The notes below the pieces were generated by a model. The model was not told where the DNA came from. It was given only the letters and a program-made list of their open reading frames with translations, and searched no databases. From NCBI RefSeq assembly GCF_023276405.1, contig NZ_JALRMO010000001.1, positions 1,674,001-1,738,000 of the forward strand: a stretch of 64,000 nucleotides of DNA, in the 5' to 3' direction. A program made the translations under genes and the position numbers. The DNA comes from Paenibacillus hamazuiensis (lineage in GTDB: Bacteria > Bacillota > Bacilli > Paenibacillales > NBRC-103111). This document shows, piece after piece, positions 15,634-25,100 of this stretch; positions within the stretch are counted from its first letter, which is position 1; the number at the start of each line of letters is the position of its first letter.

Positions 15634-17688
15634 GTGCGCTTGGCAGCGCATCGTACTAACGGGTGAAAGTCCCGAGCGCACCGCGGGGTGGCGGAAGCGC
15701 ATAGCCGACTGGTAGTGCTCTGGCCGTAAGGGAGGGTGCGGAGGATCAGAAGGCAAAACCCGGAACAGGCGGCATGAACCATGTTGGCTGGCGAAGCCGG
15801 ATAACCCTGCAAGAGAAGGGGACGTCCTATACCACCATAGGCTTCGAAAGTTAGGAGGACTGGATTCGGGGGAAAGACGATGACGTGACCCAAGGAGGGC
15901 TTATCGTCTTCCGCATAGCGGTAAACTCTTTTCAAGGCTTATAGGGCTAAGACAGAATGATGGATGGTGAGCAGTCATACGAAGGGATAGTAGTGAGAAA
16001 GCTTGCCGGAAAAGCCGCAATGGCAAGTGAACCGACACCAACGTTGTCGGTGCAAGCTTAGACCCAAAAGGCAAAGACTTGGTGCGAAGCCCGGAACCGT
16101 GGAAGAAAAGCATAACCACCTAGGAAGCCGTCATGTGCCAGACAGAAGCCGGGGAGCCAAGAAGAGCGAAGAGCCGGGGCTGAACAAAAGGGTAGGCCGT
16201 CTGGGGCGGAGTACCGAAGGGGAACCGGAAAGGCTGAAAGATTAGCTATACGTCCGGAAACTGAAAGGGAAGGAACACGAGACATGAAGGAAGGAAAAGG
16301 AGAGGTAGGCTTTCGTGAGGGAGTAGAAGTCCCGAGAAAACGCAGATGGCACAGCCTCATCGACAAGATATGGGCGATGCCGAACCTTGAGGAGGCATTC
16401 CGGGAGGTCAAGCGCAACCGGGGAGCAGCGGGAGTAGACGGAGTGACCATAAAGGTATTCGAGAGTGAACTGGAGCGTAACTTAAGAACGCTTCAGCAGG
16501 AGCTGCGGGCGAAGGCATACAAGCCGATGCCGGTCAGGCGCATGTACATTTCCAAGGAAAATGGGGGTCAAAGGCCGCTCGGGATACCCGCAATTCGCGA
16601 TCGCGTAGTACAGGCGGCGACCCGCCGAATCCTCGAACCGATTTACGAGGCGACATTTATGGAGTGTAGTTTTGGGTTTCGCCCGGGACGCAGTGCACAC
16701 ATGGCGCTGGAGAACATTCGGAAAGATCTCATGGATGGATACGTTTATGTGATCGACGCCGACCTGAAATCGTATTTCGATCTCATTCCACATGACAAGT
16801 TGCTTAAGGCCGTCAAGGAAGAAGTGGTGGATGGTAGTGTCCTAAAGCTCATAGAAAGCTTCTTAAAGTCCGGAGTCATGGAGAACGGAAGTTTTCACCT
16901 GAACGAGCAAGGAAGTCCACAGGGTGGGGTTATTAGTCCGCTTTTGGCGAATATCTACCTAAACCCGCTGGATAAGCTCATGACTGAACGGAAGCACCGT
17001 ATAACACGGTACGCCGATGATTTTGTGATCTGCTGCAAATCCCAAAAGGGGGCAGAGAGGGTACTCCAAGGTGTTATTCGTCTACTGGAACAAGAGCTTG
17101 GGCTCAAAGTACACCCGGAGAAAACCAAGATCGTGAACAACTTGGAACAGTCCTTTATGTTCCTAGGTCATGAGTTTAAACCGGGATTTTGGGTTACTCC
17201 ATCCTCGAAAGCCAAACAGAAATTTAAAGAACGCGTGAAAGCAATTACGCGGCGGAACCAAACGGTGAATGTGGAACAGCTGATCCGAAAGAAGTTGAAT
17301 CCATATTTACGTGGATGGGGTAGCTATTTTGGCTGGGGCAACGTAGGAAGTCTGATGAGAGAGTACGATGCATGGATAAGGAGAAGGCTCCGGATGGTAC
17401 AGTTGCGGAGCTGGAAAAAGCCGAAGAACTTCTACAGGGCACTAAGAAAGAATAAGTGGAGGGGAGAGCTTCCCAAGATGCGTATGTTCGCATGGAGAAG
17501 CTCGCTATCCAAGCCAGCCAGTGTTGCAATGCCAAACGATTGGTTCAGAGAAAGAGGTCTCGTTTTTCTCGTAGACATCTATAATGAACATCATCCCCAG
17601 CGGGGATAAGCGCGGAGGAGCCGGATGCGATGACCCGCACGTCCGGTTCTGTGAGAGGCCCATGAATTCATTCATGGGCCTACTCGAT
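15634..17688 (+). mobile_element. Group II intron (RT-encoding retroelement)
   Basis: The 5' end GTGCGC fits the GTGYG consensus. Structured RNA domains I-IV span about 650 bp before the reverse transcriptase. Domain V is the 32-nt hairpin at 17618-17649 (GAGCCGGATGCG ... CACGTCCGGTTC). Domain VI follows, with a likely branch-point A at 17682 in CCTACTCGAT and a 3' end at 17688. Insertion just after a terminator hairpin, and an RT without an endonuclease domain, match class C-type introns that target terminators. The exact ends are read by consensus, so one or two bases of error are possible. The element appears intact. Confidence 0.88.
16284..17609 (+). CDS. ltrA: Group II intron reverse transcriptase/maturase
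   Basis: A 441-residue intron-encoded protein that splices and reverse-transcribes its intron RNA. RT blocks are visible: GAAGVDGVTIK (RT0/1), RPLGIPAIRDRVVQ (RT2), SFGFRPGRSAH (RT3), VIDADLKSYFD (RT4), GSPQGGVISPLLANIYLN and the catalytic YADDFVI (RT5). The maturase X domain follows (LNPYLRGWGSYF, WIRRRLRM). No HNH endonuclease motif is present at the C-terminus, so retrohoming probably relies on nicked or single-stranded DNA. The ATG at 16284 has AAGGGAAGGA upstream. No stop or frameshift was seen. Confidence 0.95.
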   Translation: MKEGKGEVGFREGVEVPRKRRWHSLIDKIWAMPNLEEAFREVKRNRGAAGVDGVTIKVFESELERNLRTLQQELRAKAYKPMPVRRMYISKENGGQRPLGIPAIRDRVVQAATRRILEPIYEATFMECSFGFRPGRSAHMALENIRKDLMDGYVYVIDADLKSYFDLIPHDKLLKAVKEEVVDGSVLKLIESFLKSGVMENGSFHLNEQGSPQGGVISPLLANIYLNPLDKLMTERKHRITRYADDFVICCKSQKGAERVLQGVIRLLEQELGLKVHPEKTKIVNNLEQSFMFLGHEFKPGFWVTPSSKAKQKFKERVKAITRRNQTVNVEQLIRKKLNPYLRGWGSYFGWGNVGSLMREYDAWIRRRLRMVQLRSWKKPKNFYRALRKNKWRGELPKMRMFAWRSSLSKPASVAMPNDWFRERGLVFLVDIYNEHHPQRG

Positions 17689-17694
17689 TTCAAC

Positions 17695-17724
17695 TTGACA
17701 TATTTTGCAGAGTGTCACTATAAT
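17695..17724 (+). promoter_or_regulatory. Promoter of the sulfonate-type ABC operon
   Basis: TTGACA (17695-17700) and TATAAT (17719-17724) match the sigma-A consensus exactly, with an 18-bp spacer. The -35 box begins 7 bp after the 3' end of the intron, so the intron did not disrupt it. Confidence 0.8.
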
Positions 17725-17773
17725 CCTACTATGGTCATCGGATATATTTACTAAACTAGGGGGCTTTTGAATC

Positions 17774-18838
17774 GTGAGTAGGATGATGCATGGGAGAACA
17801 ATGAAAGGGCTGCTGCTTTTGTTCATGGCTTTTACGCTGATGACGATGGCGGCATGCGGATCGAACCCGAAGCAAGGAGCGGCAGGCGCCGGCGACCAAT
17901 CCGGCGGAGCGACGGCCAAACCGAAGAAAGATTTTGTGGTTGGATATCTCAACGTCATGGACGACGCACAGGCGATGCTCGCTTATGAAGCGAAGCTTTA
18001 CGATAAGCACGGGCTTAACGTGACGATGCAGAAATTCAACAGCGGCACGGATTTGATCAAAGCGATGGTCGGCGGTCAAGTTGATGCCGGAGTACTCGGC
18101 TTTACCAATGCGGTGTCCTGGGCTGCCAAAGGGGCTGGACTCAAGGTTGTCGGAGGTGCTCAGATGGGCTTCCACAGCATTCTTGTCAAAGACGGCAGCG
18201 GCATCAACAAAGTGGAAGATTTGAAAGGCAAAAAGCTCGCTTCCCAAGGTCAAGGCAGCACGGCGGATATCGTGCTGACCGGCGTGACGCTGAAAAATGC
18301 GAAGTTGACCAAGCAGGATGTGCAGATGGTATATGTGGAGCCTGCACAGGCGATCCAGTCGCTGGCTGCAGGAGCCGTCGATGCGGCATTTGTCTTCGAG
18401 CCGTATGACAGCATCGCCACGAAGACGATGGGCGCGAAGCAAATTTACGAGATCGGCAAAGTATGGCCGTTCCCTTGCATGGTGGTCATCACGACCGAGA
18501 AAAATTTGAAGGACAACCACGAAGCGGTCAATCAGCTGCTTGACGCGCAAAAAGAAGCGATCGAGATGCTGCAGAAAGATCCGGTTAAATCGGCTGAGCT
18601 TTTGACCAGCAAATTCGTGGATAAAGATACGATGACTTCGCACCACGGCGGGGAAGTCAAATCGGTCGACGTGATCAAGCAGGCGATCGAAACCCAGGTG
18701 TTCGACTGGAAAATCTCGCCGGATCAAATCAACCGCATGCAGGAAATCGCCAATATCATGAAGGATCAAGGCATCTTGGATAAACCTGTCAAAGTGGAAG
18801 ATATCATCGACTTAAGCTGGCAGCAGCAGCAAAAATAA
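17774..18838 (+). CDS. ABC transporter substrate-binding lipoprotein (SsuA/TauA/NMT1-like)
   Basis: A 354-residue lipoprotein. The signal peptide ends with the lipobox LMTMAAC (Cys 28), followed by a Ser/Gly-rich linker. The periplasmic-binding fold has the family features DFVVGYLNVMDDAQAML, GLNVTMQKFNSGTDLIKAMVGGQVDAG and LKGKKLASQGQGSTADI. The family captures sulfonates, taurine, nitrate or thiamine precursors; the ligand cannot be fixed from sequence. GTG at 17774 follows AGGGGG. It is first in an SBP-permease-ATPase operon that starts from a consensus promoter. Confidence 0.88.
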   Translation: MSRMMHGRTMKGLLLLFMAFTLMTMAACGSNPKQGAAGAGDQSGGATAKPKKDFVVGYLNVMDDAQAMLAYEAKLYDKHGLNVTMQKFNSGTDLIKAMVGGQVDAGVLGFTNAVSWAAKGAGLKVVGGAQMGFHSILVKDGSGINKVEDLKGKKLASQGQGSTADIVLTGVTLKNAKLTKQDVQMVYVEPAQAIQSLAAGAVDAAFVFEPYDSIATKTMGAKQIYEIGKVWPFPCMVVITTEKNLKDNHEAVNQLLDAQKEAIEMLQKDPVKSAELLTSKFVDKDTMTSHHGGEVKSVDVIKQAIETQVFDWKISPDQINRMQEIANIMKDQGILDKPVKVEDIIDLSWQQQQK

Positions 18839-18887
18839 ACGTCATTGCCTGATTTACAAAATCATTCCTACGTAAGGGGTTATTTCG

Positions 18888-19709
18888 GTGGGCGCAGCAT
18901 CTTCGGCTCCGAATTCCGGGGCAAAACCGAAATCAGGCTCCTCTTGGCGGAAGGCGCTTCCCTACCTGTTTGCGGTAGGGAGCCTTCTTGCTATATGGCA
19001 GATAGCCGCATTTTTTTTGCCCGCTTATCTGCTGCCGGACGTGCCTGATGTTTTTAAGCGATTGTTTGCAAGTACGACGAACGTTGAATTTACCAAAGGT
19101 ATCAAGAGCAGCTTGTTTCGGCTCGCCTGGGGGTATCCGCTCGCTTGCTTGTTCGGAGCCCTTCTCGGCTTGGTCGGCGGCGTTTCCCACGCCTTTGCGG
19201 TTTACCTGCGCAGTCTGATTTCCATTCTGCAATCGATTCCGCCGATTACGTGGGTGCCTTTTTTCGTAATATTGCTCGGCTTCGGCGATGCTACGATCAT
19301 TACGGTTATCGTGATCGCCAGCTTTTTTCCGATGGCGCTGTCCGTTCTGAACGCGACCGAAGGCGTAAACCGGACCCATTTGGAACTCGCCCGGGTTCTC
19401 GGAGCGAGCAAGCGGCAGCTGATCACCAAAGTGTTCGGTCCCGAATCGCTTCCCGCATTTGTGACCGGCGCCCAGGTCGCCTTCGGCAACGCATGGCGTT
19501 CCCTGATCTCCGCCGAAATGGTCGGCGGAGCTTCCATCGGACTCGGTTACTACTCCCGCTGGCGCGGTGAGGTGGCCGATATGGAGGGCGTGCTGATGAG
19601 CATTCTGGTCATCGGCACGATTGCGGCTTTGCTCGATCTGGTCCTCCTCGAATGGCTGAAGCGGCGTCTGCTCCGCTACAGATATGTAAAGACGGGAGGG
19701 AATGACTGA
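18888..19709 (+). CDS. ABC transporter permease (SsuC/TauC-like)
   Basis: A 273-residue permease with about six membrane helices. The coupling-loop motif EGVNRTHLELARVLGASKRQLITKVFGPESLP is the BPD_transp_1 EAA signature of the sulfonate/nitrate group. The first 35 residues are Ser/Lys-rich and cytoplasmic. GTG at 18888 follows AAGGGG with 8-nt spacing. It lies between the binding protein and the ATPase and overlaps or abuts the latter. Confidence 0.92.
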   Translation: MGAASSAPNSGAKPKSGSSWRKALPYLFAVGSLLAIWQIAAFFLPAYLLPDVPDVFKRLFASTTNVEFTKGIKSSLFRLAWGYPLACLFGALLGLVGGVSHAFAVYLRSLISILQSIPPITWVPFFVILLGFGDATIITVIVIASFFPMALSVLNATEGVNRTHLELARVLGASKRQLITKVFGPESLPAFVTGAQVAFGNAWRSLISAEMVGGASIGLGYYSRWRGEVADMEGVLMSILVIGTIAALLDLVLLEWLKRRLLRYRYVKTGGND

Positions 19710-19710
19710 C

Positions 19711-20475
19711 GTGCAAACCATCCGCGTTGACAACGTATCCAAAACATTCGGAACGCTGGAAGTGCTGAAAGAAGCGAATTTTGTTCTGGAGCAGGGCGAA
19801 TTCGCAGCGATCGTCGGGCCTTCGGGCTGCGGAAAAAGCACGGTGCTGCGGATGATCGCAGGGCTGGAAACCGCTACTCAAGGAGCGGTAACGGCAAACG
19901 GCAAATCCGTCGCGGAGCCACATCCCAGCCGCGTCCTTATTTTCCAGGAGCATGCTTTGTATCCATGGAGAACGGTCGAACAAAACGTCGGCTTCGGACT
20001 TGAACTCGCAGGCATGCCGAAAAAAGAACGCAAACAAAAAGTGGATGAGTGGTTGGGCAAAGTCGGCTTAAGCGGCTTTCAAACATATTATCCTCATCAG
20101 CTTTCCGGCGGCATGCGGCAACGCGCTTCCATTGCCCGCGCCATGGTGATGGACCCGGAAGTGCTTCTGCTCGACGAGCCGTTCGGCGCTCTGGATGCGA
20201 TTACGAAAATATCGATGCAAAACGAGCTGATCCGGCTATGGGAAGGCACCGGTAAAACGGTGCTGCTGATCACGCACGATATCGACGAGGCGATTTATCT
20301 CGCGGATACGATCTACGTGATGAGTCCGCGCCCAGGACGGATCGTCACAACCGTTCGCTCCTCCATTCCGCGGCCGAGGAACCGCAATGGAGCGGATTTT
20401 GTCCGGATGAGAGAAAAAATCATGGAGCACTTGGACTTGACTCAGGCGGGGAAAAGCGAGGAATACAACATATAG
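19711..20475 (+). CDS. ABC transporter ATPase (SsuB/TauB-like)
   Basis: A 254-residue ABC ATPase that energises the adjacent permease. Walker A is GPSGCGKST, Q-loop FQEHALYPW, signature LSGGMRQRAS, Walker B VLLLDEPFGALD, switch ITHDIDEA. The sequence SKTFGTLEVLKEANFVLEQGEF at the N-terminus is typical of the sulfonate/nitrate subfamily. GTG at 19711 has GGGAGGG at 10 nt; an ATG at 19702 is in frame but only 1 nt away from it. It is the last gene before a long hairpin terminator. Confidence 0.93.
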   Translation: MQTIRVDNVSKTFGTLEVLKEANFVLEQGEFAAIVGPSGCGKSTVLRMIAGLETATQGAVTANGKSVAEPHPSRVLIFQEHALYPWRTVEQNVGFGLELAGMPKKERKQKVDEWLGKVGLSGFQTYYPHQLSGGMRQRASIARAMVMDPEVLLLDEPFGALDAITKISMQNELIRLWEGTGKTVLLITHDIDEAIYLADTIYVMSPRPGRIVTTVRSSIPRPRNRNGADFVRMREKIMEHLDLTQAGKSEEYNI

Positions 20476-20484
20476 GAATGAAGC

Positions 20485-20540
20485 AAGACGAACCTTTGCG
20501 GGAGATGACGATCTCATCATTCAAAGGTTCGTCTTTCTTT
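20485..20540. terminator. Long terminator hairpin after the ABC operon
   Basis: AAGACGAACCTTTG (20485-20498) pairs perfectly with CAAAGGTTCGTCTT (20522-20535). Inside it a second small hairpin (GAGAT/ATCTC) is present. A TTT run follows. It separates the ABC operon from the convergent cotD-like gene. Confidence 0.85.
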
Positions 20541-20558
20541 GCAGCGAATCTTGTCTGC

Positions 20559-20789
20559 TTAGCGGGATTTTTTCTTTTTGACCGATCTGATTTGCGCCAA
20601 AGATGGGGTAGGGCAAAATTCATCTCTAACGGCAACCGTGAAAGTGTGGCATGGAATAGGGACGCAGTGATGCCGGTTGATAACTTCAATCGGATGGATA
20701 ACCTGTACAATTTGCGGATGATATACGTCATTGTAAATTACTCTCGGCGGATCGACGACACGGCTTGTAGGACAGTGAAAGCAGGTCAT
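20559..20789 (-). CDS. CotD-like spore coat protein
   Basis: A 76-residue protein beginning MTCFHCPTSRVVDPPRV, rich in His, Val, Pro and Tyr with the runs VYHPQIVQVIHPIEV and NRHHCVPIPC. This His/Cys/Pro-rich composition is that of CotD inner-coat proteins of Bacillus and Paenibacillus. Coat proteins are made in the mother cell under SigK; no clear SigK box was confirmed. The ATG at 20789 follows GAGAGGGG with good spacing, and longer in-frame starts have no ribosome site. A poly-Lys tail ends the protein. It overlaps antisense frames that are not real. Confidence 0.65.
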   Translation of the reverse strand: MTCFHCPTSRVVDPPRVIYNDVYHPQIVQVIHPIEVINRHHCVPIPCHTFTVAVRDEFCPTPSLAQIRSVKKKKSR

Positions 20790-20925
20790 TCGCAATTCCC
20801 CTCTCAGAACTTTTTTTGAAATTACATTACTGTATATGTACCGGGTGTATGGCATGTTTGTTCATTCGTCCATATTCCCCGGTTTTTCCAAAATGAAAAA
20901 CAAACGGCTCGGCCGGTTACCTTGA

Positions 20926-20941
20926 GGTAACTTAATCAACT
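20926..20941. promoter_or_regulatory. Palindrome upstream of the 2-hydroxyacid dehydrogenase
   Basis: GTTACC-TTGA-GGTAAC is a perfect 16-bp inverted repeat, 64 bp upstream of the dehydrogenase start. It looks like an operator. No regulator gene is adjacent, so its partner is unknown. Confidence 0.35.
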
Positions 20942-21005
20942 ATTTTTCACTTCTTCAATATGCCGGTGCCCGTTTAGTATGATGGAGGAAAAGGAGAGAA
21001 GACGA

Positions 21006-21959
21006 ATGCGCAAAATCGTGTGCGTACACGGATTGACTGAGGAGCAGGCGAATAAGGTAAGACAAGCAGCCCCTGATTTTGAACTCGTTTTCGGCAAGGA
21101 AAAAGAGCTGTGGCTACCGCATTTGAAAGATGCCGAGGTGCTCGTAGGCTGGGATTCGGCGGCGGCAGATGAAGTTTTACAGCCGGACAGCAAACTGCGC
21201 TGGGTACAAAACTGGGGAGCCGGGGTGGACCGGTTTCCGCTGGATAGGTTGGCGGCGGCCGGAGTTGATCTGACGACGGCCAGCGGAGTGCATGCATACC
21301 CGATTGCCGAAACGGTGTTCGCGATGATGCTCTCTTTAACGAGAAAACTCCATGCATCCATCCGGTTTCAGCTGCAAAAGAAATGGGAAAATCCCGGTTC
21401 ACTGGGCGAAATCCATGAAAAAACGATCGGCATTATAGGTGTCGGGGCGATCGGCGAAGAAGTGGCGCGGCTGGCCAAAGCTTTTCGCATGACGGTGCTT
21501 GGATTGCGCCGGTCGGGAGAGCCGTCTGCGTGGGTCGACCGGATGTATGGGGCCGGCGGCCTCGCCGAGGTGCTCGGCGAAAGCGACTTTGTGGTGGTGA
21601 CGGTGCCCTCGACCGACGAAACGAGGCATATGTTCGGGAGAGAGCAGTTTGCGCAAATGAAATGTTCCGCCGTTTTTATCAATATCGGCCGCGGGGCGAC
21701 GACCGATACGGAAGCGCTCATCGAAGCACTGCGGCGTGGTGAGATCGGAGGTGCAGGCCTGGACGTATTTGAAGAGGAGCCGCTGCCGGACTCGAGCCCT
21801 TTGTGGGAAATGGACAATGTCATTATGACGCCGCATAATTCAGGAGCGACGGTTCATTATCACGAGCGGGCATTCGATATTTTCATGCAGAACTTGCAGG
21901 ATTATATAAAGGGGCGGAAGCCGTCTCTGAATCGCGTTGACTATGCCAGACAATACTGA
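21006..21959 (+). CDS. D-isomer-specific 2-hydroxyacid dehydrogenase
   Basis: A 317-residue NAD(P)-dependent dehydrogenase. The Rossmann motif is GIIGVGAIGEEVARLA. The catalytic trio is visible: Arg in FINIGRGATTDTEAL, Glu in LDVFEEEPLP and His in MTPHNSG. The N-terminal catalytic domain is of the usual length. The substrate could be glyoxylate, hydroxypyruvate, phosphoglycerate or another 2-oxoacid. ATG at 21006 is preferred since AAAGGAG lies 10 nt upstream; an ATG at 20979 has no site. The gene is monocistronic with a strong terminator. Confidence 0.9.
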   Translation: MRKIVCVHGLTEEQANKVRQAAPDFELVFGKEKELWLPHLKDAEVLVGWDSAAADEVLQPDSKLRWVQNWGAGVDRFPLDRLAAAGVDLTTASGVHAYPIAETVFAMMLSLTRKLHASIRFQLQKKWENPGSLGEIHEKTIGIIGVGAIGEEVARLAKAFRMTVLGLRRSGEPSAWVDRMYGAGGLAEVLGESDFVVVTVPSTDETRHMFGREQFAQMKCSAVFINIGRGATTDTEALIEALRRGEIGGAGLDVFEEEPLPDSSPLWEMDNVIMTPHNSGATVHYHERAFDIFMQNLQDYIKGRKPSLNRVDYARQY

Positions 21960-21985
21960 CTTTCTATTTTGCGTTATCTTCTAAT

Positions 21986-22027
21986 AATAACCCGGCTGCT
22001 TCGCAGGAAGCCCGGGTTATTTTTTTA
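21986..22027 (+). terminator. Terminator after the 2-hydroxyacid dehydrogenase
   Basis: AATAACCCGG and CCGGGTTATT form the outer stem of a hairpin about 10 bp long, followed by seven T residues. Confidence 0.9.
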
Positions 22028-22199
22028 CCGCGGCCTATTCGTTGGGACGGCTGGCAAATTGTTTGCGATGACTAGATTGATAGCTCGTAGTATACTCAGT
22101 TCTGCAAGCGAGCGATACACACTGATTGATATAACAAAGTCGCCCCGGAGCTTACGTTTTAGCATTGCCAAAACTAACTCAATGGAGGTAATTCCATAT

Positions 22200-25100
22200 A
22201 TGAAAAAGAGCGTATCTACGATTTTGTCTTTGGCTGTAGCGTTCTCGACGTTTTCGTCCGCAGCATTGGCAGCAACTGCGCCAAAATCTTCGGCTGACTT
22301 CGCCGATCTGAAAGATTTGGACGCAGCGACAAAGGCAAAGTTCGACGCGATGATTTCCGCCGGCGTTTATGACGGCGTGGCAGAAGGCACTTTTGGCTTG
22401 AAAGATAAAATGAACCGCGCACAATTCGCGAAAGTAGCCGCTTTGATATTCGGCTTGAAAGTGGACACGACGTTGAAAACTTCCACGTTCGCGGACGTTA
22501 AAGCGGACGATCCGGCTAACGGCTACGCGCTTCCTTACATCGAAGCGATCGTGAATGCCGGCCTCACCGACGGCGTAGCGCCAGGCAAATACGATCCGGC
22601 CGGAGAAGTGACCAAAGAACAACTCGCAACGTTCCTGATCCGCGGCCTTGGTCTGGAATCGCAAGCTAAAACGACCGAAGGCGTGAAAGACAGCACCGTT
22701 TCCGATTGGGCGAAAAGCTATGTAGCGCTCGCCATCGAGAAAAAGCTGATGGAGGTCGGCACTGACGGTACGTTTGGCGGCATGACGGCTGCAACCCGCG
22801 ACCTGCTCGTCGTTTCTTCCTATGAAGCGAAGCAGCAGTTTAAACCGGTATTTAACGGCAAATACGCCATCGCTTCTTTGAAAGCTGCCGATGCCAACAC
22901 GATGACCGTGCAGCTGAATGGTGCGGTAACCGACACGGATGCCGTAAAATTGGATATCGCCAAAAACGGAGCTCCAGTCACCGGCGGTTATGCCGTTAAA
23001 TGGAGCGAAGATAAAACAACGGCCACTCTCACGTTCGACAGCAAGTTTGACGATGCAACATGGACCGTTACACTCGGCGGTTTGACGAATGTGGACGACG
23101 CAGGCAAAACGGCTCAAGTTTCCACAACGAAAGAACGCATTACGAAAATCGAATTGATGGCAACTGGCGATACATTGCCGATGCCTAAAGACGGTAACCA
23201 GAAAATTCGCGTCGATTTCAAAGCTATGAACCAATACGGCGCTCAATCGACACTACCTGCGAGCGAATTCGAAATCTACGCGAGCACGGGGACGGTAACG
23301 CCGATCGGCGGAGAGGAAGCATTCTACTTGACACTGCCGACGACGGTTGAACGCGGCGATGCCGTTGTGCTTTCCGTCCTGCACACGGACAGCGGAACGC
23401 AAGTGAACAAAACGTTCAAAGTGGGCGAGAAATCGATCGTATCCAAAATTGAAGTCGGCGATCTCGTGAACTCCTCCGGCAACAAAATCGACGCCATCGA
23501 TGCCAACGGTACGGCATATCTGGATGTAAAAGCATACGACCAATACGGCATGCGCGTTGAAGATAAGGACGCTTTGAATAACGGCATTATCGTATCGATC
23601 CCTGACGGCGATCTGGAAGGATCGTTCGTGGACAATGCGATTGGTGACAACGCAGCGGACCTGATGTTCCGTTCGACTTCCGATAAGGAACAAGAGGTTA
23701 ATGTAAATCTGTTCGCGAGCGGCGCCGGCCAATCCGTATCCACAAAAATCAAAGTGATGGCAAGCAAGGTTCCGGCATCAATCCAAGCAGGCGCTTATAA
23801 CTACACGCTGGCTAAAGGCGACGTGCCGACAGGTGATGAAGACATTGACAACAAGCTGTACGTGCCGATCATCGTAAAAGACAGCCAAGGCAACGTGCTG
23901 ACAGGCCAGGAAATTTACGACAACCGCGATAAGTTTACGATCAACGCAAGCAGCGGAATTACTTTGGCGCATGAAGAGATTTCCGGATCGGCCGCGCATA
24001 AAGGAATGATCGCCATCACTAGCGCGGATAAGAAAGGAACTGCGACAATTACGGTTCAATTGAAGGATAACCCGCAAGCATCGACTCAAATTTCGCTGAA
24101 CGTTAATGACGAGCGCAGAGCCGATAGCGTTAAGTTCTCCACAACGCCGAAAAAATATATGATCGCAGGCTCCGACAACGAAATGAAAATCAAGGTATAC
24201 GACCAATATGGAGCTGAAATGAAATACGATGCCGGCTCGAACTATGCGGTTCGTTATGCCCTTACGGCAACAAGTGGCGACGCGGCGTCCCTCGGTGCGG
24301 TATCTTTGTCCAGCACGCAGCGTGTCGATTCGAATGACGCGAACTCCGCAAGAAAATACGTTCTGCAGCCGACGGCTGTCGGGACTACGGCAACGAAAGA
24401 CTTTACGCTCGCGAAAAATGTAACGGACAATACGGACTCCATGTTCGACAAATCGTTCAAGTTCTATGCGGGCGATGCGGCGAAAGCGGCAAGCTACAAC
24501 TTCAAAGCGACATTGCTGAAAAAAGACGCTAACGGTGCGATTACGATCGGCTCGGATAAGTACACGGAAGTGACGAACGTTTCCACAACGATGGAAGTGC
24601 TTGATCCGAACAGCGTAAATACGAAGCTCACTTACGAAGCATACCTTAACAGCAACACGATGCTCGCTATGGACGACTTCGCTTCGCAAGGTACGGGTGA
24701 AGCCGGCGCGGCGAAAGTCGTAGCCGACCTCAAAGGCTTTGCTAAAGAAGTGAAAGTTAAAGCGAAAAACGCAAGCGGCGAAGAAGTGGCCGTACCGACA
24801 AACGTCGTATCCGCATCCTCCAGCGATTCCCAAATCGCTTCGGTGGCGAAGGACGGCAGCAAGACATTCGTAGCTGGCGGTAAAGCCGGCGCAGCGAAAA
24901 TAACGGTTGTTTACTACGACGGTAAGAAAAACATGGTGACTAACGCGATCGACGTAACGACGAAAAAAGAAGGTCCGGTTGTTAATAGCATGAAGCTTGA
25001 GAAAACAGCCAAAACGATCAAAGGCTCCGATCTGAATGGTTTGTACCTGTGGGATGCGAAATTGGCCGAAAAGATCACTGTGAACGACCAATACGGTGAC

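Noticed and set aside
20478-20819. A plus-strand 113-codon frame over the cotD-like gene.
   Set aside because: It starts inside the ABC terminator and is antisense to a His/Cys-rich CotD-like frame with a good ribosome site.
21969-22199. A longer N-terminus for the S-layer protein beginning at 21969.
   Set aside because: It would translate through the terminator at 21986-22027 and place the signal peptide 77 residues inside the protein.
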